Assembly: GCA_027729865.1 (NCBI GenBank)
Contig: JAQCBM010000001.1
Coordinates: forward strand, 1-26,786
DNA from: Actinomycetota bacterium
GTDB lineage: Bacteria > Actinomycetota > Actinomycetes > S36-B12
DNA length: 26,786 nt
Reading direction: 5' to 3'
The position numbers and the translations under genes were made by a program. The notes beneath the pieces were generated by a model that saw only the letters and a list, made by a program, of their open reading frames with translations, made no database searches and had not been told where the DNA came from. This document shows positions 7,591 through 15,526 of the stretch, piece by piece; positions within the stretch are counted from its first letter, which is position 1, and every line of letters starts with the position of its first letter.

Positions 7591-7615
7591 GGGTGGATGT
7601 GGCACGGTTCCACCC
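7591..7615 (+). promoter_or_regulatory. Stem-loop abutting the kinase start codon
   Basis: GGGTGGA (7591-7597) pairs with TCCACCC (7609-7615) around an 11-base loop, ending directly before the kinase ATG at 7616. The only purine-rich, ribosome-site-like sequence in this leader is in the left arm. The hairpin could limit translation initiation of the kinase. Function is inferred from position alone. Confidence 0.35.
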
Positions 7616-9049
7616 ATGGCAGCAGAAAAACTCGTCGCGGGGGTAGATACCTCGACCCAGTCGGTGAAGGTGGTCGTGCGCGATGCGCAGACCGGGGCGT
7701 GGGTGCGCGAAGGTCGGGCGGCGCACCCCGATGGCACCGAGGTGGACCCCGGTGTCTGGTGGCAGGCGTTCGTGCAGGCGTGCTCGGGCGGATTGCTCGA
7801 AGGAGTGTCCGCGATCTCGGTTGCCGGCCAACAGCACGGCATGGTCGCTCTGGATGAAACCGGCGCTGTTGTGCGACCTGCGTTGTTGTGGAACGACACC
7901 CGCTCGGCTGCCGACGCAACTGAACTCACGGCCGAACTCGGTGGACCCGCAGCGTGGGCCGAAGCAGTGGGCAGCGTTCCCCTCGCCGCATTCACCGTCA
8001 GCAAGGTGCGGTGGATGGCGCGCAATGAACCGGACAACGCAGCGCGCACGTCAACGATCATGCTTCCGCACGACTACCTGACCTGGATGCTCGCCGATCG
8101 CCCGAATGACGCTGTTACCGATCGCGGCGATGCCAGTGGAACCGGCTATTGGTCGCCGGCAACCGGTGAGTACCGCCGCGACATTCTGATCGCGGCTCTT
8201 GGTCACGATGTTTCTTTGCCGCGCGTTGCGGGACCTTTCGAAGTGGTGGGCGAACTTGGTGGTCAAGCCCGCGCGCTACTGGGAATCAGCGGTAGCCATC
8301 CGATCCTCTTGGGACCGGGAACCGGCGACAACATGGGTGCGGCCTTGTCCTTGGGAATCGGTCCCGGTGACGTAGTGGTGTCTTTGGGAACCTCCGGAAC
8401 AGCCTTCGCAGGATCGGATGCGCCCACTGCGGATCCGACCGGACTTGTCGCAGGATTCGCCGATGCGAGTGGACGTTTCCTGCCGCTGGTGTGCACGTTG
8501 AATGCCGCCCGAGTGCTCACGAGCACCGCGGAATTGCTGGGCGTGGATATGAACGAGTTCGCACGACTCGCTCTGAGCGCCGCACCTGGTGCCAGTGGGT
8601 TGACGATGCTGCCGTACTTCGACGGTGAGCGGACACCGAACCTTCCTGATGCGCGCGGCTCGCTGCACGGCATCAGCCGCGACAATCTGACACCTCCCAA
8701 CATCGCGCGAGCGGCAGTCGAAGGCATGCTCGGTGGCCTCGCCGACGCGGTTGATGCGCTGGTGGATGTGGGTGTGGAACCCCGGCGCGTTCTGCTAGTC
8801 GGTGGTGCTGCTGCGAATCCTGCTGTGGTCGAGGTTGCAGCGACGTTGGTCGATGCCCCGGTGGAAGTTCCGCCGGCCGGCGAATACGTGGCCGACGGGG
8901 CTGCCCGCCAAGCCGCATGGGTTCTGTTGGGGGACGGTATGCCGGCGTGGCCGGCTGTGCGTGAAGGTGAGACAGATCGGCGCGACGCGAACCCGGTGTC
9001 GCAGGTTCGGCTCCAGTACCGAGATGCCCGGGAGGCTTTGTACTCGTGA
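7616..9049 (+). CDS. FGGY-family carbohydrate kinase, xylulokinase-like
   Basis: ATP-dependent sugar kinase of 477 residues, the usual length for xylulokinases. The phosphate-1 motif has D11 in V-D-T-S-T-Q; A-G-Q-Q-H-G-M at 70-76 and L-W-N-D-T-R-S at 91-97 line the sugar site as in XylB. D238 in G-T-G-D-N-M-G-A is the likely catalytic base (equivalent to XylB Asp233), and L-G-T-S-G-T near 257-262 binds ATP. Overall it is closest in motifs to D-xylulose kinase, but D-apulose and other ketose kinases belong to the same family, so the substrate stays open. Its product could be a donor for the adjacent split transketolase, which is divergently transcribed. ATG at 7616 has no strong ribosome site and is preceded directly by a hairpin. 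The stop codon overlaps the ROK gene start (GTGA). Confidence 0.88.
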   Translation: MAAEKLVAGVDTSTQSVKVVVRDAQTGAWVREGRAAHPDGTEVDPGVWWQAFVQACSGGLLEGVSAISVAGQQHGMVALDETGAVVRPALLWNDTRSAADATELTAELGGPAAWAEAVGSVPLAAFTVSKVRWMARNEPDNAARTSTIMLPHDYLTWMLADRPNDAVTDRGDASGTGYWSPATGEYRRDILIAALGHDVSLPRVAGPFEVVGELGGQARALLGISGSHPILLGPGTGDNMGAALSLGIGPGDVVVSLGTSGTAFAGSDAPTADPTGLVAGFADASGRFLPLVCTLNAARVLTSTAELLGVDMNEFARLALSAAPGASGLTMLPYFDGERTPNLPDARGSLHGISRDNLTPPNIARAAVEGMLGGLADAVDALVDVGVEPRRVLLVGGAAANPAVVEVAATLVDAPVEVPPAGEYVADGAARQAAWVLLGDGMPAWPAVREGETDRRDANPVSQVRLQYRDAREALYS

Positions 9050-10245
9050 TCGAAGGGGGAGGACTCTCGCGGGTACTGCGCGCACTGCACGCCGCGGGAG
9101 CCCTGACCCGCTCCGATCTCGGTTCCTTGACCGGTTTGAATCGCAGCACTGTTGCCACGATCGTCAATGAACTCGTCGCCGCAGGCGTAGTCGAAGAAGG
9201 CGCCGGTGCTTCCGGTGGGGTGGGTCGGCCGTCACTAGTGGTGCGGGCGGTCCCCGATTCGGTTGCCGTCATCGGATGGGACATCCGTGCGGATTCCAGT
9301 ACCGCAGTAGTGGAAGGAATCGGGGGACAGATCCTGCATCGATGGTCGAAGGCGCATCGTCGCGGCTCCACCGATCCGTATGAGGTTGCCGCGCGCGTGG
9401 TCGCGGGGAGTTCGCAGATTGCTGAGGAACTGCCCGACCACGTGCTGTGGGTTGGCGTGGGGTGCGCGCTGCCCGGGATCATCGACCCCGGAGGTGACCC
9501 GCCGCGCAGCACCATCCACCGCGCGCCAACACTTGGCTGGGTGGATACGCCCTTCGGCGTGATCTTGTCCGAAGCGATGAGCGAGCAGTTCGGTTCCCAG
9601 GTTCCGGTTGTGCTCGGCAACGACGCGAACCTCGGTGCGATGGCCGAGTGGACACGCGGCGCCGGAAAGCGAAGCCGCGTGATGGTGTTCGTCTCGGGCG
9701 ATGTAGGTATCGGTGGTGGCGTGATCGTCGACGGTGAACCGTTGACGGGCGCATCCGGATTTGCCGGCGAGATCGGTCACATTCGCTTCGATCCCAATGG
9801 TGCTCCGTGTCGATGCGGTTCGCGCGGATGCTGGGAGACGGTGATTGGTCTGACCACCATCGTGTCCGCCGCTGGACTGGATCCTCTCAAGGCAGGAATC
9901 GACGACGTCCTATCGGCTGCGCAGGCAGGTGATGCGACGTGTCAATCGGCGCTCGCTGCCGCTGCCCGCGCGGTGGGCCAAGGTTTGGCACCGGTGGTGA
10001 ACATGGTGAACCCCGACACCATCGTGTTAGCCGGGCATCTCGAGGTTCTCTTGGAGCACTACCGACACACGATCATCGAGGAATTGCGCTTCACCCTGTC
10101 TCGTGAAAGCACGGATATCCGCGTCGTAGGACCAGCTCTTGGGTCCGACAGCATCGTGGTAGGTGCCGCCGAACTCGCCTTTGAGCGAGCACTCGATCGA
10201 CCGCAAAGGTGGCTGACTGCGCCGGAATCACTCCGAAGCGAATAA
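9046..10245 (+). CDS. ROK-family transcriptional regulator (NagC/XylR type)
   Basis: Second regulator of the locus, 399 residues. Residues 5-60 form a winged helix-turn-helix (L-T-R-S-D-L, L-N-R-S-T-V-A, G-R-P-S). Residues 70-390 form the ROK sugar-kinase-like domain. The zinc motif is intact, with H245 in E-I-G-H-I and C255, C257 and C262 in C-x-C-G-x-x-G-C. D193 of G-N-D-A-N, the kinase catalytic aspartate, is also present, but no clear N-terminal ATP-binding D-x-G-x-T loop is seen, so this is a sensor and not an enzyme. The GTG start overlaps the kinase stop, giving coupled translation. It may sense the free sugar while the GntR protein senses a phosphorylated intermediate; that division of labour is inferred. 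Confidence 0.88.
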   Translation: MIEGGGLSRVLRALHAAGALTRSDLGSLTGLNRSTVATIVNELVAAGVVEEGAGASGGVGRPSLVVRAVPDSVAVIGWDIRADSSTAVVEGIGGQILHRWSKAHRRGSTDPYEVAARVVAGSSQIAEELPDHVLWVGVGCALPGIIDPGGDPPRSTIHRAPTLGWVDTPFGVILSEAMSEQFGSQVPVVLGNDANLGAMAEWTRGAGKRSRVMVFVSGDVGIGGGVIVDGEPLTGASGFAGEIGHIRFDPNGAPCRCGSRGCWETVIGLTTIVSAAGLDPLKAGIDDVLSAAQAGDATCQSALAAAARAVGQGLAPVVNMVNPDTIVLAGHLEVLLEHYRHTIIEELRFTLSRESTDIRVVGPALGSDSIVVGAAELAFERALDRPQRWLTAPESLRSE

Positions 10246-10328
10246 CTGACTACCCGATTTCGTTCCGCATGGGGAAATGTGACCAGGTAATTGCACCGAT
10301 CTGCGGACAGGAGTCCCGCCGATAGGCA

Positions 10329-10428
10329 CACTTTCCGACAGTCGCCACCCCCCTGGCGACTGGAGTGCGCCTCGCGCGCTTCGGGAACCCGCGCGACAAC
10401 CCCCCAGCCGCGCGGGTTCCGCCTTTTT
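10329..10428 (+). ncRNA. 6C: 6C small RNA
   Basis: Fits the actinobacterial 6C RNA family (related to B11 of Mycobacterium tuberculosis): two hairpins, each with a run of six C in its loop, ending in a terminator. Hairpin 1 pairs CAGTCGCCA (10339-10347) with TGGCGACTG (10354-10362) around a loop of exactly CCCCCC. Hairpin 2 pairs GGAACCCGCGCG (10384-10395) with CGCGCGGGTTCC (10409-10420) around a 13-base loop that also holds CCCCCC, followed by a T tract. Total length near 100 bases agrees with the family. 6C RNAs are thought to repress mRNAs by pairing their C-rich loops with G-rich ribosome sites. The 5' end is approximate, since I see no convincing promoter. Confidence 0.85.
10384..10427 (+). 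terminator. Rho-independent terminator (3' hairpin of 6C RNA)
   Basis: A perfect 12-base-pair GC-rich stem, 13-base loop, then GCCTTTTT. It ends the 6C RNA and would also stop read-through from the ROK gene. Confidence 0.85.
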
Positions 10429-10485
10429 CCTGGTCTCGCTAGGCGCGAGACTCGTGTTCCCTGGTCTCGCTAGGCGCGAGACTCG
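10429..10485. repeat. Tandem pair of identical 26-base palindromic repeats
   Basis: Copies at 10429-10454 and 10460-10485 are identical over 26 bases and are separated by 5 bases (31-base period). Each folds as GTCTCGC, loop TAGGC, GCGAGAC. The first lies just after the 6C terminator. The second overlaps the last codons and stop of the minus-strand gene ending at 10470. No long T tract follows in either direction, so a terminator role is uncertain. It may be a dispersed REP-like element that duplicated locally. Confidence 0.8.
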
Positions 10486-12017
10486 AACATCCCCAGCAGG
10501 GCTGCCACCCCCAGCACCGAGCGCGGTGCGTAAGCCGCACGCCACAGTCCGCCGTGGTTCGCGCCTCTGGCGAACAGATCCATGGGATTGGTGAGTGGGG
10601 TGGCCGGGTTGGCTGACGACGCCGGGTTGCGCAGATCGTGCACGAGCATGGCCGCCATCAAAGTGGTTGAGGTCGATGGGTCAAAAACCTCCACACCGAA
10701 CTTGTCGGCACCTGCGTACGCAGCGGCGAGCGCTCGGTTGCGGACAACGGAGCGCGTGCGCGTTGCTGGAGCGAGGTTCAGCGAGACGGGAATGCCGTCC
10801 GCACGAGCGGCGAGCGCCCGCCACCGTTGGATGCGCTTGGCCAAGATGTAGTTCGGTCCTTGCTGGGGAATGATCGAATCATTCAAGCCGATGCGTTGAC
10901 CGCTGAGCGTTGTGTATGTGGTCGGGTAATTGGGTTCGAACTGGTTCGCAATTCGCAGCGGGGCCTGCAGCAGACCACCGATACCTCTATTACCCCAGCG
11001 CCGCTTGCTCTCCTCGACGCATTCGATGGGAACGACGAACACGTCGGTGGGAGTGGCCAGGAACGCCAGCGTTAGGTCGGAGCGCTCAGCTGCAAGGGAA
11101 GTTGTGATCGCATCGCTGGCCACGGACAAAAGCGCATGCGTTGCTCCGTCGGCATACGCATAAGTGCCGAGAACAAAGGGTTGGTCGATCTCGGATAGCC
11201 AGGTGCGGACCTCGGGTGCTTGTGTCAGAAGGTCGGCACCGGCTGATGCGCAGATCGTGGCGTCGTCGTCGGGATGAACATCCCCGCCCACCACGAAAGG
11301 TGGATTTCCCTCGGCATCCAGGGAGATTGGAATGCGCAATGTTCCAGCAGTGCTGCGGGTGATGGAAGTCAGGTGCTCCCAGATCGCCGGGCGCGGGAGA
11401 TCAACCGCGTGCACACGAGCACCCCAGCGAAGAAGTGATCGGGTGGGTGCCATCTCCGCGCCGGCTCCGAGCAAGGCGATGTCGATATCGCGTAGGTCGA
11501 GCCAATCGGGGTTGTCCATGACGAGGTGGATCGCTGCACCGAAGGACGGTTCGGCTATTCCACGTTGGACCCACGAGTCGACCTGACGTCGCAGTTCGTC
11601 GCCGAATAAGCGGCGTCCTTTGTAGGGGACAGAAAGGTCTTCATCCCGGGTGGATCGTCCTCTGACGGTTACCGAAGCCAGCCCGGGTGCAGTGAATTCC
11701 GTGAAGGCTTCGCGTAGCGATACCTCGTTCCCGTTTCGACGGAAGGTGAAACGCTGGTCGGTCGATGCCAGTCCGTGCCGGGAAATCGACAGCGCGTTCT
11801 CCGTCGATTGCGCAGCAGCTAGGACTATGTCGCGTAATGGGGCGATGTATCCCTTGCGCCAATCGCGAGTGTGCTCGATTCGAGGAGTAATGGCTGGATC
11901 CACTGCGCGGATCGAATCGGCGAAGATTGCTCGCCCGGTTGCCGAAGTGCTGCGCCGATCATCCCCGCCTAGCGGGAAACACACACCGTCCACGTTCACG
12001 GAGCGGGGATCGGGCAT
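10470..12017 (-). CDS. Conserved-looking protein of unknown function with Rossmann-like motif
   Basis: I do not recognise a named family for this 515-residue protein. Its clearest feature is L-L-G-A-G-A-E-M-A-P at 182-191, followed by L-L-R-W-G-A-R-V-H-A-V-D-L at 194-206. This is a beta-alpha-beta nucleotide or SAM-binding pattern with an acidic residue at the end of the second strand. No signal peptide or convincing membrane segment is seen, so it should be cytoplasmic. Coding character is good throughout and no overlapping frame competes. ATG at 12017 lacks a ribosome site. The gene follows the EamA gene by 26 bases in the glgA run, and its final codons lie within the second copy of a palindromic repeat. 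A methyltransferase or NAD(P)-dependent enzyme is possible, but neither is shown. Confidence 0.8.
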   Translation of the reverse strand: MPDPRSVNVDGVCFPLGGDDRRSTSATGRAIFADSIRAVDPAITPRIEHTRDWRKGYIAPLRDIVLAAAQSTENALSISRHGLASTDQRFTFRRNGNEVSLREAFTEFTAPGLASVTVRGRSTRDEDLSVPYKGRRLFGDELRRQVDSWVQRGIAEPSFGAAIHLVMDNPDWLDLRDIDIALLGAGAEMAPTRSLLRWGARVHAVDLPRPAIWEHLTSITRSTAGTLRIPISLDAEGNPPFVVGGDVHPDDDATICASAGADLLTQAPEVRTWLSEIDQPFVLGTYAYADGATHALLSVASDAITTSLAAERSDLTLAFLATPTDVFVVPIECVEESKRRWGNRGIGGLLQAPLRIANQFEPNYPTTYTTLSGQRIGLNDSIIPQQGPNYILAKRIQRWRALAARADGIPVSLNLAPATRTRSVVRNRALAAAYAGADKFGVEVFDPSTSTTLMAAMLVHDLRNPASSANPATPLTNPMDLFARGANHGGLWRAAYAPRSVLGVAALLGMFESRA

Positions 12018-12031
12018 TCGCGCAGAATACT

Positions 12032-12058
12032 GATAGCCGGTATTCAGTCGCGGCTATC
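12032..12058 (-). other. Inverted repeat between EamA and the 515-residue protein gene
   Basis: GATAGCCG (12032-12039) pairs with CGGCTATC (12051-12058) around an 11-base loop. It spans the EamA stop codon and ends 14 bases before the next start codon on the minus strand. It could modulate RNA stability or translation inside the operon; there is no T tract. Confidence 0.4.
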
Positions 12059-13060
12059 GACGCCGAGAACCGTGTCTCGTTCCTTGGGTTTGCGTGGTGC
12101 TCGGGACCTCTCGGCAAGAATTACACCGATCAAGATGAATGCACCACCGATCAATTGCACGAGCGAGAGGGCTTCGGACAGCACGATCCACGCGACGATG
12201 ATCGCGAGCAACGGTTCGGTTAACCCCACCACCGAGGCTTGTGAAGCTCGTAGGTGACGCATCGATGCGACCACAAGCCAGAACGGGACCACGGTTCCCA
12301 TCACGATCATCCACACGCTCAGCAGCCACAGCGGGCGGTCACCGATGATCCCGCCGAGCGACGGATCGCTCGCGCCGCTGAAGTCCGACCACGGGAATGA
12401 CCACCAGGGTTGGGCGATCACCCAGAAGAGTGCCGCGAAGCCGAAACCCCACATGGTGAGCGACACTGGATCCCGCGGCTCAGCCATGCGTACCTGCCGG
12501 TCGGTGATGATGTAGTACGTACTCAAGGCCAGAGCGGCTCCGAACGCAGCTACCAAGCCGATCGCATCGAAGCTGAAACCTCTCCACACTTCGGCAACGA
12601 GCGCGAGCCCGATCAGTGCGATGGTGAGGGCCAACCACACAGTTGCTCGGGTGGGTTCCTTCAGGACGAAGCGGAACCACAGCGTGACGAAGACCGGTGC
12701 AGTGAACTCGATCAGGAGCGCAACACCAACGGGCAGGTACTGCAGCGCGACGAAGTACAGGTACTGGGTCATGGATACCCCGAGCACGCCATATGCAACG
12801 AGGTAAGGCCATTCACCCCGTTTGATTTTCAAGCGCTCAGGGCGCTTGATGGCGACGAACGCAAGAAGGATAAGGAACGCACCCGTGACGCGTAGTTGTG
12901 ACAGGCGCGCAGGGTCGAGACCACTGAGCAATATGGCTTTGGAGACCGTGCCGTTGATGGCGAAGGTCAGCGCACCGAGCAAATAGAGCACATAACCGAG
13001 GAAGAGCAATCGGTGAGGTGCGGGTTTGACTCCCGGTAAGGGTTCTGCGACGTCGCTCAT
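12044..13060 (-). CDS. EamA (drug/metabolite transporter family) permease
   Basis: Integral membrane transporter of 338 residues with about ten predicted helices, arranged as two EamA repeats: roughly residues 20-150 (beginning Y-V-L-Y-L-L-G-A-L-T-F-A) and 170-315 (ending V-Q-L-I-G-G-A-F-I-L-I-G). The second repeat contains the usual L-T-E-P-L-L-A-I-I. Such proteins export or import small metabolites, and substrate cannot be read from sequence. I chose ATG at 13060, which overlaps the stop of glgA (ATGA); upstream extension would overlap glgA coding. The C-terminal tail is short and basic, ending cytoplasmic. Position directly after glgA suggests co-transcription, though a functional tie to glycogen is not established. 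Confidence 0.88.
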   Translation of the reverse strand: MSDVAEPLPGVKPAPHRLLFLGYVLYLLGALTFAINGTVSKAILLSGLDPARLSQLRVTGAFLILLAFVAIKRPERLKIKRGEWPYLVAYGVLGVSMTQYLYFVALQYLPVGVALLIEFTAPVFVTLWFRFVLKEPTRATVWLALTIALIGLALVAEVWRGFSFDAIGLVAAFGAALALSTYYIITDRQVRMAEPRDPVSLTMWGFGFAALFWVIAQPWWSFPWSDFSGASDPSLGGIIGDRPLWLLSVWMIVMGTVVPFWLVVASMRHLRASQASVVGLTEPLLAIIVAWIVLSEALSLVQLIGGAFILIGVILAERSRAPRKPKERDTVLGVDSRD

Positions 13061-14241
13061 GTGTGTGCGTTGCGCCGTTCGCTCAGGGCCCAGCGATACA
13101 CATCCATGGTCTGTTCGGCGATTGCGCCCCAACTGAAGTGCTCGATCGCGCGCGTTCGCCCGTTCTTGCCATAAGCGGCGGCCTTTGCTTCGTCACTCAT
13201 GAGTTCGTTTACCGCTGCAGCGAATGCCTGCTCGAACGCTTGCTCGTTACTCGGGTCGTAAGGAACCAGGGTGCCGGTCACGCCGTCTTCGACGACCTCG
13301 GGAATGCCGCCCACCGCGCTGGCTACTACGGCCGTCTCGCAGGCCATGGCCTCGAGGTTCACGATGCCCAGAGGTTCGTAGATGGATGGACACGTGAACA
13401 CCCGCGCGTGCGTGAGTAGTTCGATCAGGCTGTCCTTATCCACCTGCTGCTCGATCCAGATCACCGAATCGGGGCGGCGCTCGGCGCGAAGGATCTCAAT
13501 CGCTTGGGCCGTCTCCGCAGCGATCTCAGGAGTGTCGGGCGAGGATGCGCACAACACAAGGTTCACGTTCGCGTCGAAGTTTCGCGCCGAGCGCAGCAAA
13601 TGGATGAGCCCCTTCTGGCGGGTGATGCGGCCGACGAACAATGCGTAGGGACGTGACTGATCGATACCGAAACGCTCAAGCACGGCGGTGTTTGCGTGCG
13701 GGCGGTAGATGTCGGTGTCGATGCCGTTATGGACTACGTGGACCTTGGCTGGATCCACATCGGGATACGCACCGAGAATGTCTGCCTTCATCCCATTACT
13801 GACCGCGATGATCGCATCGCTGGATTGGCAACTGGTGCGCTCGACCCACGATGAAATCTCGTAGCCACCTGCGAGTTGCTCGCGCTTCCACGGCCGAAGC
13901 GGTTCGAGTGAGTGCGCGGTGAGCACATGCGGAATATCCAGCAGCAAGGAAGCGAGGTGTCCGGCCAGGTTTGCGTACCAGGTGTGCGAGTGCACCACGT
14001 CGGTTGCTGCATCGATCGAGGCGACCATGCCGAGGTCCACGCCCAGGGTCTGCAGCGCCGGATTCGCATCGCGCAGGTAGTCGGGTACTGGGTGAGCAAG
14101 CGCATCTGGCCTCGGTTGACCGAAGCATTGAACGGTCACTTCAGCGAGTTCACGAAGATGCGCCACAAGTTGGTCGACGTGTACTCCGGCGCCACCGTAG
14201 ATGTCCGGTGGCCATTCCCTGGTCAGCATGGCTATGCGCAC
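13057..14241 (-). CDS. glgA: Glycogen synthase / alpha-maltose-1-phosphate synthase (GT4)
   Basis: GT-B glycosyltransferase of 394 residues, matching the short actinobacterial GlgA (Rv1212c type, also called GlgM) and not the GT5 bacterial glycogen synthases. The N-terminus M-L-T-R-E-W-P-P-D followed by Y-G-G-A-G-V-H binds the nucleotide sugar donor loop, and E-P-L-G-I-V-N-L-E near residue 310 is the GT4 E-x7-E motif. In mycobacteria this enzyme joins ADP-glucose and glucose-1-phosphate into maltose-1-phosphate for the GlgE glucan pathway. GTG at 14241 is chosen because it gives V/M-R-I-A-M-L-T-R-E, the family N-terminus. It is divergent from glgC, which makes its ADP-glucose donor, across a 49-base spacer, and overlaps the EamA gene at its end. 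Confidence 0.93.
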   Translation of the reverse strand: MRIAMLTREWPPDIYGGAGVHVDQLVAHLRELAEVTVQCFGQPRPDALAHPVPDYLRDANPALQTLGVDLGMVASIDAATDVVHSHTWYANLAGHLASLLLDIPHVLTAHSLEPLRPWKREQLAGGYEISSWVERTSCQSSDAIIAVSNGMKADILGAYPDVDPAKVHVVHNGIDTDIYRPHANTAVLERFGIDQSRPYALFVGRITRQKGLIHLLRSARNFDANVNLVLCASSPDTPEIAAETAQAIEILRAERRPDSVIWIEQQVDKDSLIELLTHARVFTCPSIYEPLGIVNLEAMACETAVVASAVGGIPEVVEDGVTGTLVPYDPSNEQAFEQAFAAAVNELMSDEAKAAAYGKNGRTRAIEHFSWGAIAEQTMDVYRWALSERRNAHT

Positions 14242-14290
14242 AATCACGAAGCCTAGGTGCGGGACAGTCCAACCCCGATACCCTGGGAAG

Positions 14291-15511
14291 GTGGGCGCCG
14301 AGCCGCACGTTCTCGCGATGGTCCTCGCCGGTGGCGAGGGCAAGAGGTTGATGCCCTTGACCGCCGATCGAGCCAAGCCGGCCGTTCCCTTCGGTGGTTC
14401 CTACCGCCTGATCGATTTCGTGCTGTCGAACTTGATCAACTCCGGTCTGCGGCGCGTGTGTGTGCTCACCCAGTACAAATCCCACTCACTTGATAGGCAC
14501 GTGACCCAGACCTGGCGGATGTCCACGCTATTGGGGGACTACGTCACACCGGTACCGGCGCAACAGCGCCTCGGACCCCGGTGGTTCACCGGTAGCGCCG
14601 ACGCGATCTTCCAGAGCCTGAACCTCGTGTACGACGAGAACCCCGAGTACGTAGCCGTCTTCGGAGCCGATCACGTGTATCGCATGGATGCGATGCAGAT
14701 GGTCGAGGCGCATATCGATAGTGGTGCCGGGGTGACCGTCGCGGGTATTCGAACCCCGCGGAATCAGGCGCACAGCTTCGGTGTGATCGAAGTGGCCCCG
14801 GATGGCCGCACCATTTCGAAGTTCCTGGAGAAGCCGGCCGATCCACCGGGTATCCCCGGGAGTGAAGACGAATCGTTCGTCTCGATGGGCAATTACGTCT
14901 TCTCCACCGACGTACTGCTGGAAGCACTGCGCGCTGACGCAGCCGATCCGGCGTCCGTGCATGACATGGGCGGCAACATCATTCCGGCGCTGACCGCGCA
15001 GGGTTTGGCGCAGGTGTACGACTTCGCAGAGAACATCGTTCCGGGAGCAACCGCACGCGATTCCGGCTACTGGCGCGATGTGGGAACGCTCGACAGTTAC
15101 CACGATGCACATATGGATCTGGTGTCCGTGCATCCGATATTCAACCTTTACAATCGCCGCTGGCCAATTCTCACGAACCTACCGCCGTTACCTCCGGCCA
15201 AATTCGTGGAAGGTGGCAATGCGCACGATTCCATGGTGGGTGCCGGCAGCATCGTGTCCGGTGCACATGTGCGAACGAGTGTGGTGGCATCGAATGTGGT
15301 GATCGGCGCTGGTGCCTACGTGGAAGGCAGCGTCATCATGCCCGGCGTGCGGATCGGGCGAAACGCTGTGGTCCGCCGCGCGATCTTGGACAAAGGCGTG
15401 GTGGTGCCGGACAACGTGCAAATCGGGGTTGACCTCGAACGCGACCGAGGCCTATACACCGTGAGCGACGGAGGTGTGGTGGTGCTTGGCAAGGGTGTAG
15501 TGGCCGACTAG
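14291..15511 (+). CDS. glgC: Glucose-1-phosphate adenylyltransferase (ADP-glucose pyrophosphorylase)
   Basis: Makes ADP-glucose from glucose-1-phosphate and ATP for glycogen and glucan synthesis. The 406-residue protein has the nucleotidyltransferase signature V-L-A-G-G-E-G-K-R-L near the N-terminus, then L-T-A-D-R-A-K-P-A-V-P-F-G-G, Y-K-S-H-S-L, G-S-A-D-A-I-F-Q-S and V-F-G-A-D-H-V-Y-R-M-D. Its C-terminal third has the hexapeptide-repeat beta-helix (V-G-A-G-S-I-V-S, I-M-P-G-V-R-I-G). It tracks mycobacterial GlgC almost throughout. GTG at 14291 gives the expected N-terminus and follows a GGAAG sequence closely. The divergent partner glgA uses the product. It converges with the small gene at 15527-15694. 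Confidence 0.95.
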   Translation: MGAEPHVLAMVLAGGEGKRLMPLTADRAKPAVPFGGSYRLIDFVLSNLINSGLRRVCVLTQYKSHSLDRHVTQTWRMSTLLGDYVTPVPAQQRLGPRWFTGSADAIFQSLNLVYDENPEYVAVFGADHVYRMDAMQMVEAHIDSGAGVTVAGIRTPRNQAHSFGVIEVAPDGRTISKFLEKPADPPGIPGSEDESFVSMGNYVFSTDVLLEALRADAADPASVHDMGGNIIPALTAQGLAQVYDFAENIVPGATARDSGYWRDVGTLDSYHDAHMDLVSVHPIFNLYNRRWPILTNLPPLPPAKFVEGGNAHDSMVGAGSIVSGAHVRTSVVASNVVIGAGAYVEGSVIMPGVRIGRNAVVRRAILDKGVVVPDNVQIGVDLERDRGLYTVSDGGVVVLGKGVVAD

Positions 15512-15526
15512 GCGGAAATTCCGCTG

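Noticed and set aside
8673..9620. Long open frame on the minus strand across the kinase/ROK junction
   Set aside because: It is antisense to two clear genes, has low-complexity Pro/Ser/Thr/Arg composition and no recognisable motif. The same holds for minus-strand frames at 2788-3456, 7014-7919 and 2002-2637.
12410..12895. 161-codon plus-strand frame opposite the EamA gene
   Set aside because: Composition is highly polar and irregular, there is no ribosome site, and it mirrors the membrane helices of the real gene on the other strand.
15512..15524. Terminator between glgC and the small convergent gene
   Set aside because: GCGGAA-A-TTCCGC is a palindrome, but its loop is one base and no T tract follows.
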